In this document: piece by piece, positions 44,812 to 55,912 of the stretch
How positions within the stretch are numbered: the first letter of the stretch is position 1
Layout: each line of letters starts with the position of its first letter
Assembly: GCF_029167105.1 (NCBI RefSeq)
Contig: NZ_JARFML010000002.1
Location: 186,001-250,000, forward strand
Source: Bradyrhizobium yuanmingense
Lineage (GTDB): Bacteria > Pseudomonadota > Alphaproteobacteria > Rhizobiales > Xanthobacteraceae
DNA: 64,000 bases
Direction of reading: 5' to 3'
The notes under the pieces: model-generated
Databases searched by the model: none
Seen by the model: only the letters and a program-made list of their open reading frames with translations
What the model was told of the DNA's origin: nothing
Made by a program: the position numbers and the translations under genes

Positions 44812-45603
44812 TCACTTCGCGATGGCGGGAAGACAGAGCGGACGCTTGCCCTTGCCGATGAAGTCGAGGATTTCGGCGATGGCGGGGTCCGCGCCCGCGA
44901 GCGGCCGCGCCGCTTCCAGCCGCTCGGCAAAGGTGCCGGCGCCATGGAATAGCTTCTGATAGAAGCCGCGCACGGCGGCGAGGCGCTGCTTGGTGAATTT
45001 GCGCCGCTTCATGCCGATCAGGTTGAGGCTCTCCAATACCGCGTATTGGCCGTTGACCAATCCATACGGAATGACGTCGTCGCGCACGCCGCAAACGCCA
45101 CCGACCATGACATAGGGCCCGATGCGCGTGAACTGGTGCACCGCGGACAGGCCACCGATGTAAACGGCATCGCCGATCTCGCAATGACCGCCGAGCGTTG
45201 CCGAGGTCGCGAAGATCACGTTGTCGCCGACCATGCAGTCGTGGCCGACATGGCTATTGTTCATGAAATAACCGCCGTTGCCGACGCGCGTTTTCCCACC
45301 GCCCTTGACGGTGCCGACGTTCATCGTCGCGCCTTCGCGAATGACGCAGCCGGAGCCGATCTCGAGCGTTGTCGGCTCGCCCTTGTAGCTGAGGTCCTGA
45401 GGCGCACCGCCGAGCACCACGAACGGTGAAATCACGCAGCCGTCGCCGACCGAAGTGTGGCCGATGATTGTCACCTGCCCGATCAGCTTGCAGTTCGCGC
45501 CGATGACGACGTTCGGGCCGATGATGCAATAGGGTCCGATCTCGGTGCCCTCGCCGATCACGGCGCCGTCCGCGATCCGCGCGGTGGGATCAATCTTGCT
45601 CAT
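44812..45603 (-). CDS. lpxA: UDP-N-acetylglucosamine acyltransferase
   Basis: 263 aa. N-terminal left-handed beta-helix with hexapeptide repeats (IADGAVIGEGTEIGPYCII) and a C-terminal helical part containing GMKRRKFTKQRLAAVRGFY. H125-type catalytic His lies in NNSHVGHDCMVGD. First committed step of lipid A synthesis. Start taken at MSKIDPTARI; an ATG seven codons upstream is possible. 18 nt separate it from lpxI. Confidence 0.95.
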   Translation of the reverse strand: MSKIDPTARIADGAVIGEGTEIGPYCIIGPNVVIGANCKLIGQVTIIGHTSVGDGCVISPFVVLGGAPQDLSYKGEPTTLEIGSGCVIREGATMNVGTVKGGGKTRVGNGGYFMNNSHVGHDCMVGDNVIFATSATLGGHCEIGDAVYIGGLSAVHQFTRIGPYVMVGGVCGVRDDVIPYGLVNGQYAVLESLNLIGMKRRKFTKQRLAAVRGFYQKLFHGAGTFAERLEAARPLAGADPAIAEILDFIGKGKRPLCLPAIAK

Positions 45604-45777
45604 CAAGCCAATCTTACTCGTCAAGAAGGTCGGGTTATGTATTGAAGTCGCTCGGTTTTCGGCTGGTTAGCGCGACTATGCCCGATCTGTCCAGTGACGT
45701 ATCATCTCGCCGTGTTTCAAGTGCTGGATGAGGCGGTCTTCCCGTCCCCGCCAGGTTCATGCGGAGCTTCAACGATC

Positions 45778-46098
45778 GTGGTCAGGGCCCTGATCCTTCT
45801 GCTGGCGCAGCTCGCGGATACTCCGATCGTGTCGGAGGCGGTCGAGATCGGCGAACACCGCCAGGTCGATCTCCGGACATTCGAGTGCCGGGACATCACC
45901 CGCAGCACCGTGCTTCAGCGGGTCTGTTACGATCGCGCGCAGCAGGAGCTGATCGTCGCGAGCAACGGCGCCTATCACCGCTATTGCGGCGTGACGGCCG
46001 ATACGGTCGAACGCCTCCTCGGCGCGCCCTCCATGGGCCAGTTCTTCAACCGGACTATCAGGCGGGAGACGACGGGCAGCCGCTACGATTGCACCTGA
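45778..46098 (+). CDS. KTSC-domain protein
   Basis: About 106 aa from a GTG at 45778. An N-terminal hydrophobic segment (ALILLLAQLADTP) is followed by a KTSC domain: FECRDITRSTVLQRVCYDRA, YHRYCGVTADTV, LLGAPSMGQFFN and a final RYDC. Four Cys could form two disulfides if exported. The frame is open upstream to a GTG at 45694, which would add 28 residues. The gene lies on the plus strand inside the otherwise minus-strand lipid A block, separating lpxA from fabZ. Function unknown. Confidence 0.78.
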   Translation: MVRALILLLAQLADTPIVSEAVEIGEHRQVDLRTFECRDITRSTVLQRVCYDRAQQELIVASNGAYHRYCGVTADTVERLLGAPSMGQFFNRTIRRETTGSRYDCT

Positions 46099-46117
46099 GC
46101 CCGCCGCCCGGCGCCGC

Positions 46118-46579
46118 TCAATCGGTCAGCATGGCGCCGACGTCGGCTTCGGCGACGACCTGACCGTTGACCTTTGCATCGCCGTGAAACCACCACATGG
46201 ACTTGCGGCGGCCGAGCGAGCGCATGTGATACTCGATCGTGTCGCCGGGCAGCACGGGCTTGCGAAACTTGCACTTGTCGATGGTGAGGAAATAGACCGC
46301 CCGCGGCTTCTCGGTGCCCTCGACCGACTTGATGCCGATCACGCCCGCGGTCTGCGCCATCGCTTCGATCATCATGACGCCGGGATAGACCGGACGCTCG
46401 GGGAAATGCCCCTGGAACGCCGGCTCGTTGAAGGTGACGTTCTTGATGCCGATGCCGCTGTAATCGGCGCGGATGTTGATCACGCGGTCGATCAGCAGCA
46501 TCGGAAAGCGGTGCGGCAGTGTCTGGAGGATCGCGTTGATGTCCACCAGCTCGAACTTAACAGGTGATTCCGCCGTCAT
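46118..46579 (-). CDS. fabZ: 3-hydroxyacyl-ACP dehydratase FabZ
   Basis: 153 aa. [13 protein letters not shown] and the active-site region [20 protein letters not shown] (catalytic His and Glu) identify it. It dehydrates 3-hydroxyacyl-ACP, competing with LpxA and LpxD for the same substrate pool. Its ATG overlaps the lpxD stop as ATGA. Confidence 0.95.
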   Translation of the reverse strand: MTAESPVKFELVDINAILQTLPHRFPMLLIDRVINIRADYSGIGIKNVTFNEPAFQGHFPERPVYPGVMMIEAMAQTAGVIGIKSVEGTEKPRAVYFLTIDKCKFRKPVLPGDTIEYHMRSLGRRKSMWWFHGDAKVNGQVVAEADVGAMLTD

Positions 46580-47643
46580 TCCCGTCCCTCGTCCTTCGGA
46601 TCGGCCTTGCTGTCGCGTACCAGCCGCTCCACCGCGATGATCTCCTTGAACCATTGCTTGGTCGGCTTGGCGAAGTGCCCGCCCCAGCGGCCGCCCGGCG
46701 GGATGTCGTCCTTGACCGCGCTCATCGCCGTCACCTGCGCCCCGTCGCCAATCTTGAGGTGATTGTTGATGCCAACCTTCGCTCCGAGCGCCACGTTGTC
46801 GCCGATGGTCAGGCTGCCGGCGAGCCCGATCTGGGCCGCGAGCAGGCAGTGCCGGCCGATCGTCACATTGTGGCCGATCTGGACCTGATTGTCGATTTTG
46901 GTCCCCTCGCCGATCACGGTGTCACGCAAGGAGCCCCGATCGATCGTGGTGTTGGCCCCGACCTCGACATCGTTCTGGATCAGCACGCGCCCGGTCTGCG
47001 GCACCTTCAGATGGCCCTCGGGGCCGAAGAAGATGAAGCCGTAACCGTCCTGGCCGATCGAGCAGCCGGGATGGATCAGCACGTTGTTGCCGATCAGGGC
47101 GCACTGGATCGCGGTCCGGGCCCCGACATTGCAATCACGGCCGATCTTGACGCCGGGGCCGATCACCGCCCCGACGCCAATCACAGTGCCGCTGCCGATC
47201 TCGACGTCCGGGCCGATCACCGCCAGGGGGTCGACGACCACGCCGTCCTCGAGCCGGGCCGTGGGATCGATGATGGCCGATGGCGCGATACCGTCGTTGC
47301 CGACCCAGGATTGCGGCCGCAGCGCGTCGGCGTGCCATTCCCGCGCGATCCGGACGAAGGCGCGGAACGGCTGCGCCACCCGCAGCACGGCCACATGTTC
47401 GGGCACCTCGGCCTCGAAGCGCGGACTGACGAGACAGGCCCCCGCCTTGGTCGCCCTGAGCTGATCGGCGTATTTGAGGTTGTCGAAGAACGCCAGATGC
47501 ATCGGGCCCGCTTCGTCGAGCGAAGCAAGGCCCGTGATGACGTGGCCGCCCCTCGCGGGATCGACCAGCTGCGCCTTGGTCAGCATGGCAATGTCGGCCA
47601 ACGCTGCGGCAGGCGGCTTTGTGAAGAAGGTCGGCTGCGCCAT
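46576..47643 (-). CDS. lpxD: UDP-3-O-acylglucosamine N-acyltransferase
   Basis: 355 aa. An N-terminal uridine-binding domain (about residues 1-100) is followed by a hexapeptide-repeat beta-helix ([20 protein letters not shown]) with the catalytic His in NKVQIGHNV-like [13 protein letters not shown]. Third step of lipid A synthesis. The C terminus is extended and charged ([13 protein letters not shown]). Confidence 0.94.
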   Translation of the reverse strand: MAQPTFFTKPPAAALADIAMLTKAQLVDPARGGHVITGLASLDEAGPMHLAFFDNLKYADQLRATKAGACLVSPRFEAEVPEHVAVLRVAQPFRAFVRIAREWHADALRPQSWVGNDGIAPSAIIDPTARLEDGVVVDPLAVIGPDVEIGSGTVIGVGAVIGPGVKIGRDCNVGARTAIQCALIGNNVLIHPGCSIGQDGYGFIFFGPEGHLKVPQTGRVLIQNDVEVGANTTIDRGSLRDTVIGEGTKIDNQVQIGHNVTIGRHCLLAAQIGLAGSLTIGDNVALGAKVGINNHLKIGDGAQVTAMSAVKDDIPPGGRWGGHFAKPTKQWFKEIIAVERLVRDSKADPKDEGRE

Positions 47644-47709
47644 TCCACCCCGTCGCGGTCCGGCTTCGGCATGAAGCGGTCAGGCCGCATCATGCCTCAT
47701 GTCTTGGAT

Positions 47710-47757
47710 CGGCACGATCCCTTTCCGAAACCGGCTCCGGTAATCCGGATCGTGCCG
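47710..47757. repeat. Inverted repeat between bamA and lpxD
   Basis: Eleven-nucleotide perfect arms (CGGCACGATCC and GGATCGTGCCG) enclose 26 nt that include a smaller CCGG-N-CCGG pair. It starts 12 nt past the bamA stop on the minus strand. It could attenuate transcription or be a member of a dispersed intergenic repeat family; no T-run follows. Confidence 0.65.
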
Positions 47758-47768
47758 TGATGATCGAA

Positions 47769-50297
47769 TTAGAACGTGGTGCCGCCGCCGAACCGGAACT
47801 CCTGCGTGCGGTCATACCTGCCCTTGCTGAGCGGCACGGCGTAGTCGAAGCGCAGCGGTCCGAACGGCGACTGCCAGATCACGCCGACACCGACCGACGA
47901 GCGGACGACCTTGCTGTCGTCATAGACGAGACCGGTGCAGGTCCCCGTGCTCGAGGGATTGATGGTCGACGGGATACAGCCCGGCGCGTTGATTTCGTTG
48001 GTGGTGGTCCAGCTCGTCGGTCCCCTGTAGTCGTAGAGGCCGCCGGCATCGGCATAGACCGCACCCTTCAGACCCACTTCCTTCGGCAGGAACCAGAACG
48101 GCATCTGCAATTCGAACGAAGCACCCCAATACTTGGTGCCGCCGAGCGCATCCTGCGTACCGAACGGGTTCAAGTCGCGCGGACCGATGCCGTTCGGGGA
48201 AAAGCCGCGGACGAGGTTCGGGCCCATCTGGAAGTGGTCGAGCATGCGCAGATCGCTGCCGATCTTGTTCAGCATGCCGCCTTGCAGGCGGACGAGGCCG
48301 ACGATGTCGGACACCAGCGGAGTGTAGTACTTCGCGTCGACGACCGACTTCAGATAGGAGACGTCGCCGCCGACGCCGGCGAAGTCCTGCCGGAAGTCGA
48401 CGAGCAGACCGTCGGTCGGGTTCTTGTTGTTGTCCAGGGTGTTGTAGGTCAGCGTGTAGCCGAGCGCCGAGGTCAGCGTCTTGCCGCCGGCGAGCTCCTT
48501 GCGCACCGGCAGCGAGGCTTCGCCATCGTTGTAGCAACCGAGCCCGCTGGTCGACGACAGATCAATCGGCGGCGTCTGAGACGCGGCGAAGGCTGGGCTG
48601 GGGTTGAAGGCAGACGAACCAAGGACGTTGTTACAGTTCGCCAGATACGACGGCAGGGTGATTTCCTGCTGATAGATCGAGTAGCGCACCTGGAGCGAGA
48701 GATCTTCACGCAAGGAGAAGCCTAGGCGCGGCGAGAAGCCGAGCGTCTTGGTGCCGTAGGAGATGTAGCTGTTGGACTTCTGCTCACGCTGATAGAGGTC
48801 GAGGCCGAGCGCGACGCGGTAGTCGAGCAGGTACGGCTCGACGAACGACAGCGAGTAGCCGCGCGCATACTGGCCATAGGTCACCGCAGCCTTGGCGAAC
48901 AGGCCGCGACCGAGCAGGTTGCGCTCGGAGATCGAGACTTCGGCCAGCGCGCCGTCGGTGGTGGAGTAACCGCCCGAGACCGAGAAGTCGCCGGTCGATT
49001 TTTCTTCCATGTCGACGATCAGGATGACGCGGTCGCTCGACGAGCCCGGCTCGGTCGTGATCTTCACGCTCTTGAAATAGTCGAGGTTCTTCAGGCGCCG
49101 CTCGGCACGGTCGACCAGCGCGCGGTTGTAGGCGTCGCCTTCCGAGATGTCGAACTCGCGGCGGATCACGTAGTCGCGCGTGCGGGTGTTGCCGCGCAGG
49201 TTGATGCGCTCGATATAGGTGCGCGGGCCCTCGTCGACGTTGAACACGACGGACACGGTGTGCGCTTCGAAGTTGCGGTCGCCGCCGGGCCGGACCACGG
49301 CGAAGGCATAGCCGCGGCGGGAGGCTTCGATCTGCATCTCCTCGACCGACTTCTCGACCAATTCGACGTTGTAGAGCGAGCCGACATTGAGGCGCGAATA
49401 GGCGCGCATCGAGTTCGGATCGAAGTTCGGAATGCTGGTGCGGAAATCCACCGCGCCGACACGGTATTGCTGACCTTCCTCGATCTTGAAGGTGACGTTG
49501 AAGCCCTTCTTCTCCGGATCGTACTCGGTGAGCGCCGCGACGACCTGCACGTCGGCGAAGCCGTTCTTGAGGTAGAATCGGCGGATCAGGTCGCGATCGG
49601 CTTCGACGCGGTCGGGATCGTAGACGTCACCGCTGCCGAGGAAGCTCAGCAGATTCGTCTCGCGCGTCTTGATCACGTCGCGGAGACGGTAGGACGAGAA
49701 GGCATTGTTGCCGACGAACTCGATCGACCGGACGCCGGTCTTGACGCCCTCCTCGACCGTGAAGATCAGGTCGACGCGGTTGTTCGGCTGCTCGATGATC
49801 TCGGGCGTGACGCGCACGTCGTAGCGGCCGGAGCGGCGATAGATTTCGGCGATACGGAGCGTGTCCGACTGCACCATGGCGCGGGAGAAGGTGCCGCGGG
49901 CCTTGGACTGGACTTCAGCGGTGAGCTGCTCGTCCTTGATCTTCTTGTTGCCCTCGAAGGCGATGCGGCCGATCACCGGGTTTTCCACCACGGAGACGAT
50001 GAGCTGGCCGCCGGAACCGCGGTTGATCCTGACGTCCTGGAACAGGCCGGTCTCGATCAACGCCTTGAGGCCGTCGTCGATGGCGGCCTGATCCAGCCGG
50101 CCGCCGGGACCCGGCTTGAAATAGGAGCGGATCGTCTCCACCTCGACGCGGCGATTCCCTTCGACGGAAATCGACTGAACGGTCTGGGCGAGCGCAGACG
50201 AAGACACGAAAACAGCCCCAACCGGGGCAACCACCGGCGCGCCGAACAAGATCAGGGTTGCGAGCAAGCCCCCCCGGAGTCGCAGTCCAAACTTCAT
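47769..50297 (-). CDS. bamA: Outer-membrane assembly factor BamA
   Basis: 842 aa. A signal peptide ends near SSALAQ, then five POTRA domains (about residues 35-430, beginning VQSISVEGNRRVEVETI) and a C-terminal 16-strand barrel ending in Phe (FGGGTTF). The barrel includes VRGFSPNGIGPRD, the conserved VRGF/Y signature. It folds and inserts outer-membrane proteins. It follows rseP on the same strand. Confidence 0.96.
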   Translation of the reverse strand: MKFGLRLRGGLLATLILFGAPVVAPVGAVFVSSSALAQTVQSISVEGNRRVEVETIRSYFKPGPGGRLDQAAIDDGLKALIETGLFQDVRINRGSGGQLIVSVVENPVIGRIAFEGNKKIKDEQLTAEVQSKARGTFSRAMVQSDTLRIAEIYRRSGRYDVRVTPEIIEQPNNRVDLIFTVEEGVKTGVRSIEFVGNNAFSSYRLRDVIKTRETNLLSFLGSGDVYDPDRVEADRDLIRRFYLKNGFADVQVVAALTEYDPEKKGFNVTFKIEEGQQYRVGAVDFRTSIPNFDPNSMRAYSRLNVGSLYNVELVEKSVEEMQIEASRRGYAFAVVRPGGDRNFEAHTVSVVFNVDEGPRTYIERINLRGNTRTRDYVIRREFDISEGDAYNRALVDRAERRLKNLDYFKSVKITTEPGSSSDRVILIVDMEEKSTGDFSVSGGYSTTDGALAEVSISERNLLGRGLFAKAAVTYGQYARGYSLSFVEPYLLDYRVALGLDLYQREQKSNSYISYGTKTLGFSPRLGFSLREDLSLQVRYSIYQQEITLPSYLANCNNVLGSSAFNPSPAFAASQTPPIDLSSTSGLGCYNDGEASLPVRKELAGGKTLTSALGYTLTYNTLDNNKNPTDGLLVDFRQDFAGVGGDVSYLKSVVDAKYYTPLVSDIVGLVRLQGGMLNKIGSDLRMLDHFQMGPNLVRGFSPNGIGPRDLNPFGTQDALGGTKYWGASFELQMPFWFLPKEVGLKGAVYADAGGLYDYRGPTSWTTTNEINAPGCIPSTINPSSTGTCTGLVYDDSKVVRSSVGVGVIWQSPFGPLRFDYAVPLSKGRYDRTQEFRFGGGTTF

Positions 50298-50473
50298 CGC
50301 GCAACGCGCCCTTATCATTCCCTGCCAGACCCAACCCCAACGCCGGTCCGGAGATTCCCCAAGTTCAGGCCGCTTGTAGCCAATTTCGCCGACGCCGCAA
50401 ACGGCCGAAAGCGCCGTAATTTCAATTTCATTCCAAGACGTTGCTCAACAGCAACGCCACAAAAAAGCCCCTA

Positions 50474-51625
50474 TCAGGAAGCTGCCATCCGCAGGATGTC
50501 GTTGTAGGTCGCAAACACCATCAGCATCAGCACCAGGCCAAGCCCGATTCGGAACCCCATTTCCTGGGTCCGCTCGGACAAAGGCCGGCCCCGGACCACC
50601 TCGGCCGCATAGAACATCAGGTGGCCGCCATCGAGCAGCGGGATCGGGAACAGGTTCAAAAGACCGATCGACACCGACAGCACCGCGCAGAGATTGATCA
50701 CGAATTGGAACCCGGCGCTGGCCGCCTGCCCCGACATTTTCGCGATTCCCAGGACGCCGCTGACCTCGTTCGGATTGCCCTGGCCGACAAACAACGAGCC
50801 CAGGAACTTGAAAGTGCTGGTGATGATGAACCAGACCTGCTCGACGCCGATCTTGAGCGCTTCGCCGACGCCGACCGGGGTGGTCGAGGCCTCCCCGGCC
50901 TGCGACTTGTGCTCGATGCCGAGAACGCCGAGACGGTGGCTGTTGCCGAACGGGTCCTTGCGCTCCAGCAGCGCCGGGGTCGCGGTCAGCGAGACGATGG
51001 CGCCGTCGCGCTTCACCTGGAAGGCAAGAGCCGAACCGGCGTTCATCGCAACGATTCGCTGCATGTCGGCAAAGCTCTCGATCGGCTTGCCGTCGATCTG
51101 GACAACGACGTCGCCCACCTTGAATCCGGCGGCAGCCGCCGCGCCGTTGGCGACGACACCGTCGACCCGGGCGATCGTGCTCGGCTTGCCGTAATAGAGC
51201 GCCATTCCGGCGAAGATCAGCGCGCCCAGGATGAAATTGGCGATCGGTCCGGCCGCGACGATCGCCGCCCGGGGACCAACCTTCTTGTGGTGGAAGCTGC
51301 CGGCGCGCTCCTCGGCCGACATGGCCGCCAGCGTCTGGGCCGACGGGGTCGAGGCCTCGCTCTCGTCGCCGAAGAACTTGACGTAGCCGCCGAGCGGGAT
51401 CGCCGAGATCTTCCAGCGGGTGCCATGGCGGTCGTTGAAGCCGGCCAGCTCGGGGCCGAAGCCGAGCGAAAAGGTTAACACGCGTACGCCCGCCCAGCGC
51501 GCGACCAGGAAATGGCCGAGCTCGTGGAAGAACACGACGATGGTCAGGACGAACAGGAAGGGAACCGCGTAGCCGAGGAGCCCATGGCTCAACGTATTGA
51601 AACTATGGACGAAAAAGTCGATCAT
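50474..51625 (-). CDS. rseP: Site-2 protease RseP (M50 family)
   Basis: 383 aa intramembrane zinc protease. The HExxH motif is in VVFFHELGHFLVARWAG near residue 33, and the third ligand region is NLFPIPLLDGGHLMFY near 325. One PDZ domain lies between (about 130-220; IARVDGVVANGAAAAAGF). It cleaves membrane-anchored regulators such as anti-sigma factors. Confidence 0.94.
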   Translation of the reverse strand: MIDFFVHSFNTLSHGLLGYAVPFLFVLTIVVFFHELGHFLVARWAGVRVLTFSLGFGPELAGFNDRHGTRWKISAIPLGGYVKFFGDESEASTPSAQTLAAMSAEERAGSFHHKKVGPRAAIVAAGPIANFILGALIFAGMALYYGKPSTIARVDGVVANGAAAAAGFKVGDVVVQIDGKPIESFADMQRIVAMNAGSALAFQVKRDGAIVSLTATPALLERKDPFGNSHRLGVLGIEHKSQAGEASTTPVGVGEALKIGVEQVWFIITSTFKFLGSLFVGQGNPNEVSGVLGIAKMSGQAASAGFQFVINLCAVLSVSIGLLNLFPIPLLDGGHLMFYAAEVVRGRPLSERTQEMGFRIGLGLVLMLMVFATYNDILRMAAS

Positions 51626-51669
51626 CGAATTCCCTCACCCAGCGCCGCAAGGCCCTGGTCCCGAACCAA

Positions 51670-52893
51670 CTAGGATGCCTTTAAGGCAATTTGAGGCAAT
51701 AGGGCGGCAGCCCTATTTCGCGCAACATGGTCAACAGAGATTGCATCATCTGCGGAGGTCAGAGGCGCCTGGTTGCCGCCTTTGACCCAATCCTCGAGGG
51801 TCGCCTCGACCAGCCGGGCAATCGCACCGAACCGGATCTTGCCGCCGATGAAGGCGGCCACCGCGACCTCGTTGGCGGCATTGTAGACGGTGGTCGCGCC
51901 CTTCCCGGTCCGGAGCGATTCGTAGGCCAGCCGCAGTCCGGGGAAGCGCTCGAAGTCCGGCGCTTCGAAGGTCAGCTGGCCGATCTTGGCAAGGTCGAGC
52001 TTGGCCGCCGGGCCCTTGATTCGATCGGGCCAGCCGAGGCAATGGGCGATCGGCGTCCTCATGTCGGGCGCACCGAGCTGGGCCACCACCGAGCGGTCGG
52101 AAAACTCGACCATGCCGTGGATGATCGACTGCGGATGAACCAGCACGTCGATCTCGTCCGGCGAGAGCGCGAACAGATAGGACGCCTCGATCACCTCGAG
52201 CCCCTTGTTCATCATGGAGGCCGAATCGATCGTGATCTTCTGGCCCATGCTCCAGTTCGGATGCTTCAGGGCCTGCTCGAGCGTCGCCTGCTCGATGTCT
52301 GAGGGCTTCCAGGTCCGGAACGGGCCGCCGGAGGCCGTGATGATGACGCGGACGAGCTCGTCGCGATTGCCTGAGCTCAGCGCCTGGAACAGCGCGTTGT
52401 GCTCGGAATCGGCCGGCAGGATGCAGGCGCCGGCTTTTGCCGCGCGCTGCATGAAGAAGTCGCCGGCGCAGACCAGGCACTCCTTGTTGGCGAGCGCGAC
52501 ATGCGCGCCGCGATCGACCGCGGCGAGCGCCGGCTTCAGCCCGGCAGCGCCGCTCACCGCCGCCATCACCCAGTCGGCCGGACGCGCGCCGGCCTCGATC
52601 ACGGCGCTTTCGCCGGCGCCGCATTCGGTGCTGGTGCCCGCGAGCGCAGCCTTGAGCTCGGCGAGCTTGGAGGTGTCGGCGATCGCGACATAGCGCGCGT
52701 TGAATTCCTTGGCGAGCTTGGCGAGCGCGGCGACATTGCCGTTCGCCGTCAGCGCCTCGACACGGTAGCGCTCGCGCGAGGCGCGCAAGAGATCCATCGT
52801 GCTGTCGCCGATCGAGCCGGTGGCACCGAGGACCGTGACGCTGCGAATGTCGGACGCAGCAAGCCTGTTGTTACGCAAGGGAACGGCGCTCAT
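51670..52893 (-). CDS. dxr: 1-deoxy-D-xylulose-5-phosphate reductoisomerase
   Basis: 407 aa. [20 protein letters not shown] is the NADPH-binding start; [14 protein letters not shown] and [11 protein letters not shown] are active-site segments. Second step of the MEP isoprenoid pathway, supplying precursors for UppS nearby. The ATG at 52893 was chosen over an upstream extension that lacks the family pattern. Confidence 0.95.
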   Translation of the reverse strand: MSAVPLRNNRLAASDIRSVTVLGATGSIGDSTMDLLRASRERYRVEALTANGNVAALAKLAKEFNARYVAIADTSKLAELKAALAGTSTECGAGESAVIEAGARPADWVMAAVSGAAGLKPALAAVDRGAHVALANKECLVCAGDFFMQRAAKAGACILPADSEHNALFQALSSGNRDELVRVIITASGGPFRTWKPSDIEQATLEQALKHPNWSMGQKITIDSASMMNKGLEVIEASYLFALSPDEIDVLVHPQSIIHGMVEFSDRSVVAQLGAPDMRTPIAHCLGWPDRIKGPAAKLDLAKIGQLTFEAPDFERFPGLRLAYESLRTGKGATTVYNAANEVAVAAFIGGKIRFGAIARLVEATLEDWVKGGNQAPLTSADDAISVDHVARNRAAALLPQIALKAS

Positions 52894-52897
52894 ATCT

Positions 52898-53740
52898 TCA
52901 CCAAACCATAAGACCGCTTCCGGCGCTATGCACACCATGGCGGAAAAAGCCGATAAACCAGGCCGCCAGGATGGCGGCGACAAAACCGTCCAGGCGGTCC
53001 ATAAGCCCGCCATGGCCGGGAATTAAGTGACTGGAATCCTTGACACCGAAGCGCCGCTTCACGGCGGATTCGAAGAGATCGCCGAGCTGCGACACCACCG
53101 ACAGGACGGCGCCGACGAGCAGCAGCGGAACCAGCTTTCCGATCCCGCAGGCGGTGAAGCCGGCCGCGACCGCAAGGCTCGCCGCAAAGCCGCCGAGCGC
53201 GCCGGCCCAGGTCTTTTTCGGGCTCACGCGCGGCCATAATTTCGGGCCGCCGATGCTGCGTCCGGCGAAATAGCCACCGATGTCGGTCGCCCACACCACG
53301 AGCAGCACGAACATCAGCGCGGAGAAGCCGTTGACGAGATCCTTGCGCACCAGGATCGAGGCCAGCAGCGCCGCCGCCGCATAGGCAAACCCGCTCGCCG
53401 CCCACAAGAACTTGCCCCGGGCGATCAGCGTCACGATGGCACCGCCGATGAGGCCGGTGACGACGGAGGTCTTGAGCGCGCCGAAAGCGACGGAGGCTCC
53501 CATCATGGCGATCACGACAGTCCCTGCCCCGGTCAGCGCGGCCGATGCTGCGCCCACCACCATCAACCATTCCGCGAACAGCCCGATCGAGACCAGGGTG
53601 ACGAGAAGCGCCCACAGCCAGCCGCCGGCATAGGCGATCGCGATGGCCAGCGGCGCCAGCACCAGCGCTGCGAGGACCCGCATCACCAGATTGCTCGGGG
53701 CAGGCTTGGCGCCCGCCGATGCAGGATCGGGTTCGTTCAC
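52898..53740 (-). CDS. cdsA: Phosphatidate cytidylyltransferase
   Basis: 280 aa with about eight membrane helices. The CDP-diacylglycerol synthase signature is [20 protein letters not shown] followed by [13 protein letters not shown]. It makes CDP-diacylglycerol for phospholipids. The GTG at 53740 overlaps the uppS stop as GTGA, and the gene ends 4 nt before dxr begins. Confidence 0.95.
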   Translation of the reverse strand: MNEPDPASAGAKPAPSNLVMRVLAALVLAPLAIAIAYAGGWLWALLVTLVSIGLFAEWLMVVGAASAALTGAGTVVIAMMGASVAFGALKTSVVTGLIGGAIVTLIARGKFLWAASGFAYAAAALLASILVRKDLVNGFSALMFVLLVVWATDIGGYFAGRSIGGPKLWPRVSPKKTWAGALGGFAASLAVAAGFTACGIGKLVPLLLVGAVLSVVSQLGDLFESAVKRRFGVKDSSHLIPGHGGLMDRLDGFVAAILAAWFIGFFRHGVHSAGSGLMVW

Positions 53741-54495
53741 GAGGCGGTCTTCGCAACCAGGCCGCCGAAACGGCGCTCGCGCCTGGCAAATTCGGCGATC
53801 GCGCTTTCCAGCGCCGCCTTGTCGAAGTCGGGCCAATGGATCGGCACGAACACGAGCTCGCTATAGGCGGCCTGCCACATCAGGAAGTTGGACAGACGCT
53901 GCTCGCCGCTGGTGCGGATGATGAGATCGGGGTCTGGGATGTCGGGCGCGTCGAGATGCGCGCCAAGCGTCTCGGCATCGATCGTGGCAGGATCCCGCCT
54001 GCCCTCAGCGACCTCGCGGGCCAGCTTCTGCGCCGCCTTCGCGATCTCCTGCCGCGAGCCGTAGTTGAAGGCGACGACCAGCGTCAAGCGCGTATTGTCG
54101 CGCGTCAGCTCCTCGGCCTCGTTCAGCAAGGCGCAGATGTCGCTCTCGAGCCCCTCGCGCTCGCCGATGATGCGGACCTTGACGCCGTCGCGGTGCAGGC
54201 TCGCCAGGTCGTTGCGGATGAAGCGCCGCAGCAGGCCGAACAGGTCGCCGATCTCGCTCGCCGGGCGCGACCAGTTCTCCGAAGAGAACGAGAAGATGGT
54301 GAGATAGCGGATGCCGAGCTCGTGCGAGGCGCGCACCACACGGCGCAGCGCGTCGACGCCGCGGCGATGCCCTTCCGCACGCGGCAGACCGCGCGCGGCC
54401 GCCCAACGCCCGTTGCCGTCCATGATGATGGCGACATGCGCAGGCGCCTCGGACCTGTCAGGTCCTTCCGTTGCGGGCGCGGCGGCGTTGGACAT
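53737..54495 (-). CDS. uppS: Undecaprenyl diphosphate synthase
   Basis: 252 aa. The cis-prenyltransferase signature is [20 protein letters not shown], with FSSENWSRP and the later [15 protein letters not shown]. It makes the C55 lipid carrier for peptidoglycan and O-antigen. It starts 12 nt after the frr stop. Confidence 0.95.
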   Translation of the reverse strand: MSNAAAPATEGPDRSEAPAHVAIIMDGNGRWAAARGLPRAEGHRRGVDALRRVVRASHELGIRYLTIFSFSSENWSRPASEIGDLFGLLRRFIRNDLASLHRDGVKVRIIGEREGLESDICALLNEAEELTRDNTRLTLVVAFNYGSRQEIAKAAQKLAREVAEGRRDPATIDAETLGAHLDAPDIPDPDLIIRTSGEQRLSNFLMWQAAYSELVFVPIHWPDFDKAALESAIAEFARRERRFGGLVAKTAS

Positions 54496-54507
54496 GAAGG
54501 CGATGCC

Positions 54508-55074
54508 TTAAACGGTGAGGATTTCTTTTTCCTTGGCGGCCAGCAACTGGTCGATCTCGGCGATGGTGCCGTCGGTCGCCTTCTGCACCTCGTCGGCGTG
54601 TCGCTTCTGGTCGTCCTCCGACATCTCGTGATTCTTCTCGAGCTTCTTGAGCACGTCGAGACCGTCGCGGCGGACATGGCGCGCGGCGACCTTGGCGGCT
54701 TCGGCATATTTGTGCGCGACCTTCACCAGCTCCTTGCGGCGCTCCTCGTTGAGCTCGGGAATGCGCAGGCGCAGCACCTGGCCCTCGGTCGCGGGCGACA
54801 GGCCGAGATTGGAATCCACGATCGCCTTCTCGACGGCCTTGACCATCGACTTGTCCCAGACCTGCACCGAGATCAGCCGCGGCTCCGGCACGCTGACGGT
54901 GGCGAGCTGATTGAGCGGCATGTGGCTGCCATAGGCCTCGACCTGCACCGGATCGAGCATCGAGGCGGAGGCGCGTCCCGTGCGCAGGCCGCCGAGCTCG
55001 TGCTTGAGCGAGGCGACGGCGCCCTGCATGCGGCGCTTCACTTCGTTGAGATCGAAATTACCCGTGGCCATCAC
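54508..55074 (-). CDS. frr: Ribosome recycling factor
   Basis: 188 aa. [21 protein letters not shown] and [20 protein letters not shown] are typical of RRF, as is [16 protein letters not shown]. It releases ribosomes after termination together with EF-G. Either of two adjacent ATGs can start it. Confidence 0.95.
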   Translation of the reverse strand: MMATGNFDLNEVKRRMQGAVASLKHELGGLRTGRASASMLDPVQVEAYGSHMPLNQLATVSVPEPRLISVQVWDKSMVKAVEKAIVDSNLGLSPATEGQVLRLRIPELNEERRKELVKVAHKYAEAAKVAARHVRRDGLDVLKKLEKNHEMSEDDQKRHADEVQKATDGTIAEIDQLLAAKEKEILTV

Positions 55075-55136
55075 GTTTCTCCTTCAAAATCCCGGCGACC
55101 GCTCCGCACCGTCCTTTCGGCGCGTCAGATGAGCCG

Positions 55137-55859
55137 TCAGCCGGCGACGATGGTTCCGTGGCCGACGCCACGCAGAATCGCGCCGATCGAGCCCGGCTCC
55201 GCGATCGAGAATACGATGATAGGCAGCGACGTCTCGCGGGCAAGCGCGAAGGCGGTCGCATCCATCACCTTGTAACCGCCCTCGATCGCCTGCGAATGCG
55301 TCAGGCGGTCGAACCGCGTCGCGGTCGGATCCTGCTTCGGATCGGCCGAGTAGACCCCGTCGACATTCGTCGCCTTCAGGACGGCCTGCGCGCCGATCTC
55401 GGCGGCCCGCAGTACCGCGGTCGTGTCGGTGGTGAAGAACGGGTTGCCGGTCCCGCCGCCGAGCAGCACGATCCGGCCTTCGGCCAGGTATTTGTGTGCC
55501 GCGGTGCGGGTGAACAGCTCGGAAATCTCGGGCATGACGAAGGCCGACAGCGTCCGGGCCGGCGTTCCCTTGCGCTCGATCGCCGCTTCCAGCGCGAGGC
55601 AATTCATCATGGTGGCGAGCATGCCCATGGTGTCGCCGGTGGTGCGCGACACCCCGCGGGATGAGACCTCGACGCCGCGGACCATGTTGCCGCCGCCGAT
55701 CACGACCGCGACCTCGGTGCCGAGATGGCGGGCCGCGATCAGATCGTCCGCAACCCGGTCGACGGTCGGCTGATCGATGCCAAAGCCTTGCTGTCCCGCG
55801 AGATATTCGCCGGACAGCTTGATCACGACGCGACGATAGACCGGATCAGTCATGAGCAC
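55137..55859 (-). CDS. pyrH: Uridylate kinase
   Basis: 240 aa bacterial UMP kinase. [15 protein letters not shown] is the phosphate loop, [11 protein letters not shown] and DYMGM-like [14 protein letters not shown] follow, and [16 protein letters not shown] is the acceptor region. The start may be two codons downstream at MTDPVYRR. It supplies UDP for pyrimidine metabolism. Confidence 0.95.
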   Translation of the reverse strand: MLMTDPVYRRVVIKLSGEYLAGQQGFGIDQPTVDRVADDLIAARHLGTEVAVVIGGGNMVRGVEVSSRGVSRTTGDTMGMLATMMNCLALEAAIERKGTPARTLSAFVMPEISELFTRTAAHKYLAEGRIVLLGGGTGNPFFTTDTTAVLRAAEIGAQAVLKATNVDGVYSADPKQDPTATRFDRLTHSQAIEGGYKVMDATAFALARETSLPIIVFSIAEPGSIGAILRGVGHGTIVAG

Positions 55860-55912
55860 TTTCCTTGTCCGGGCGCCGCTTCCGGCGGCACGCCGGAAGG
55901 AACTTCCGGCGC

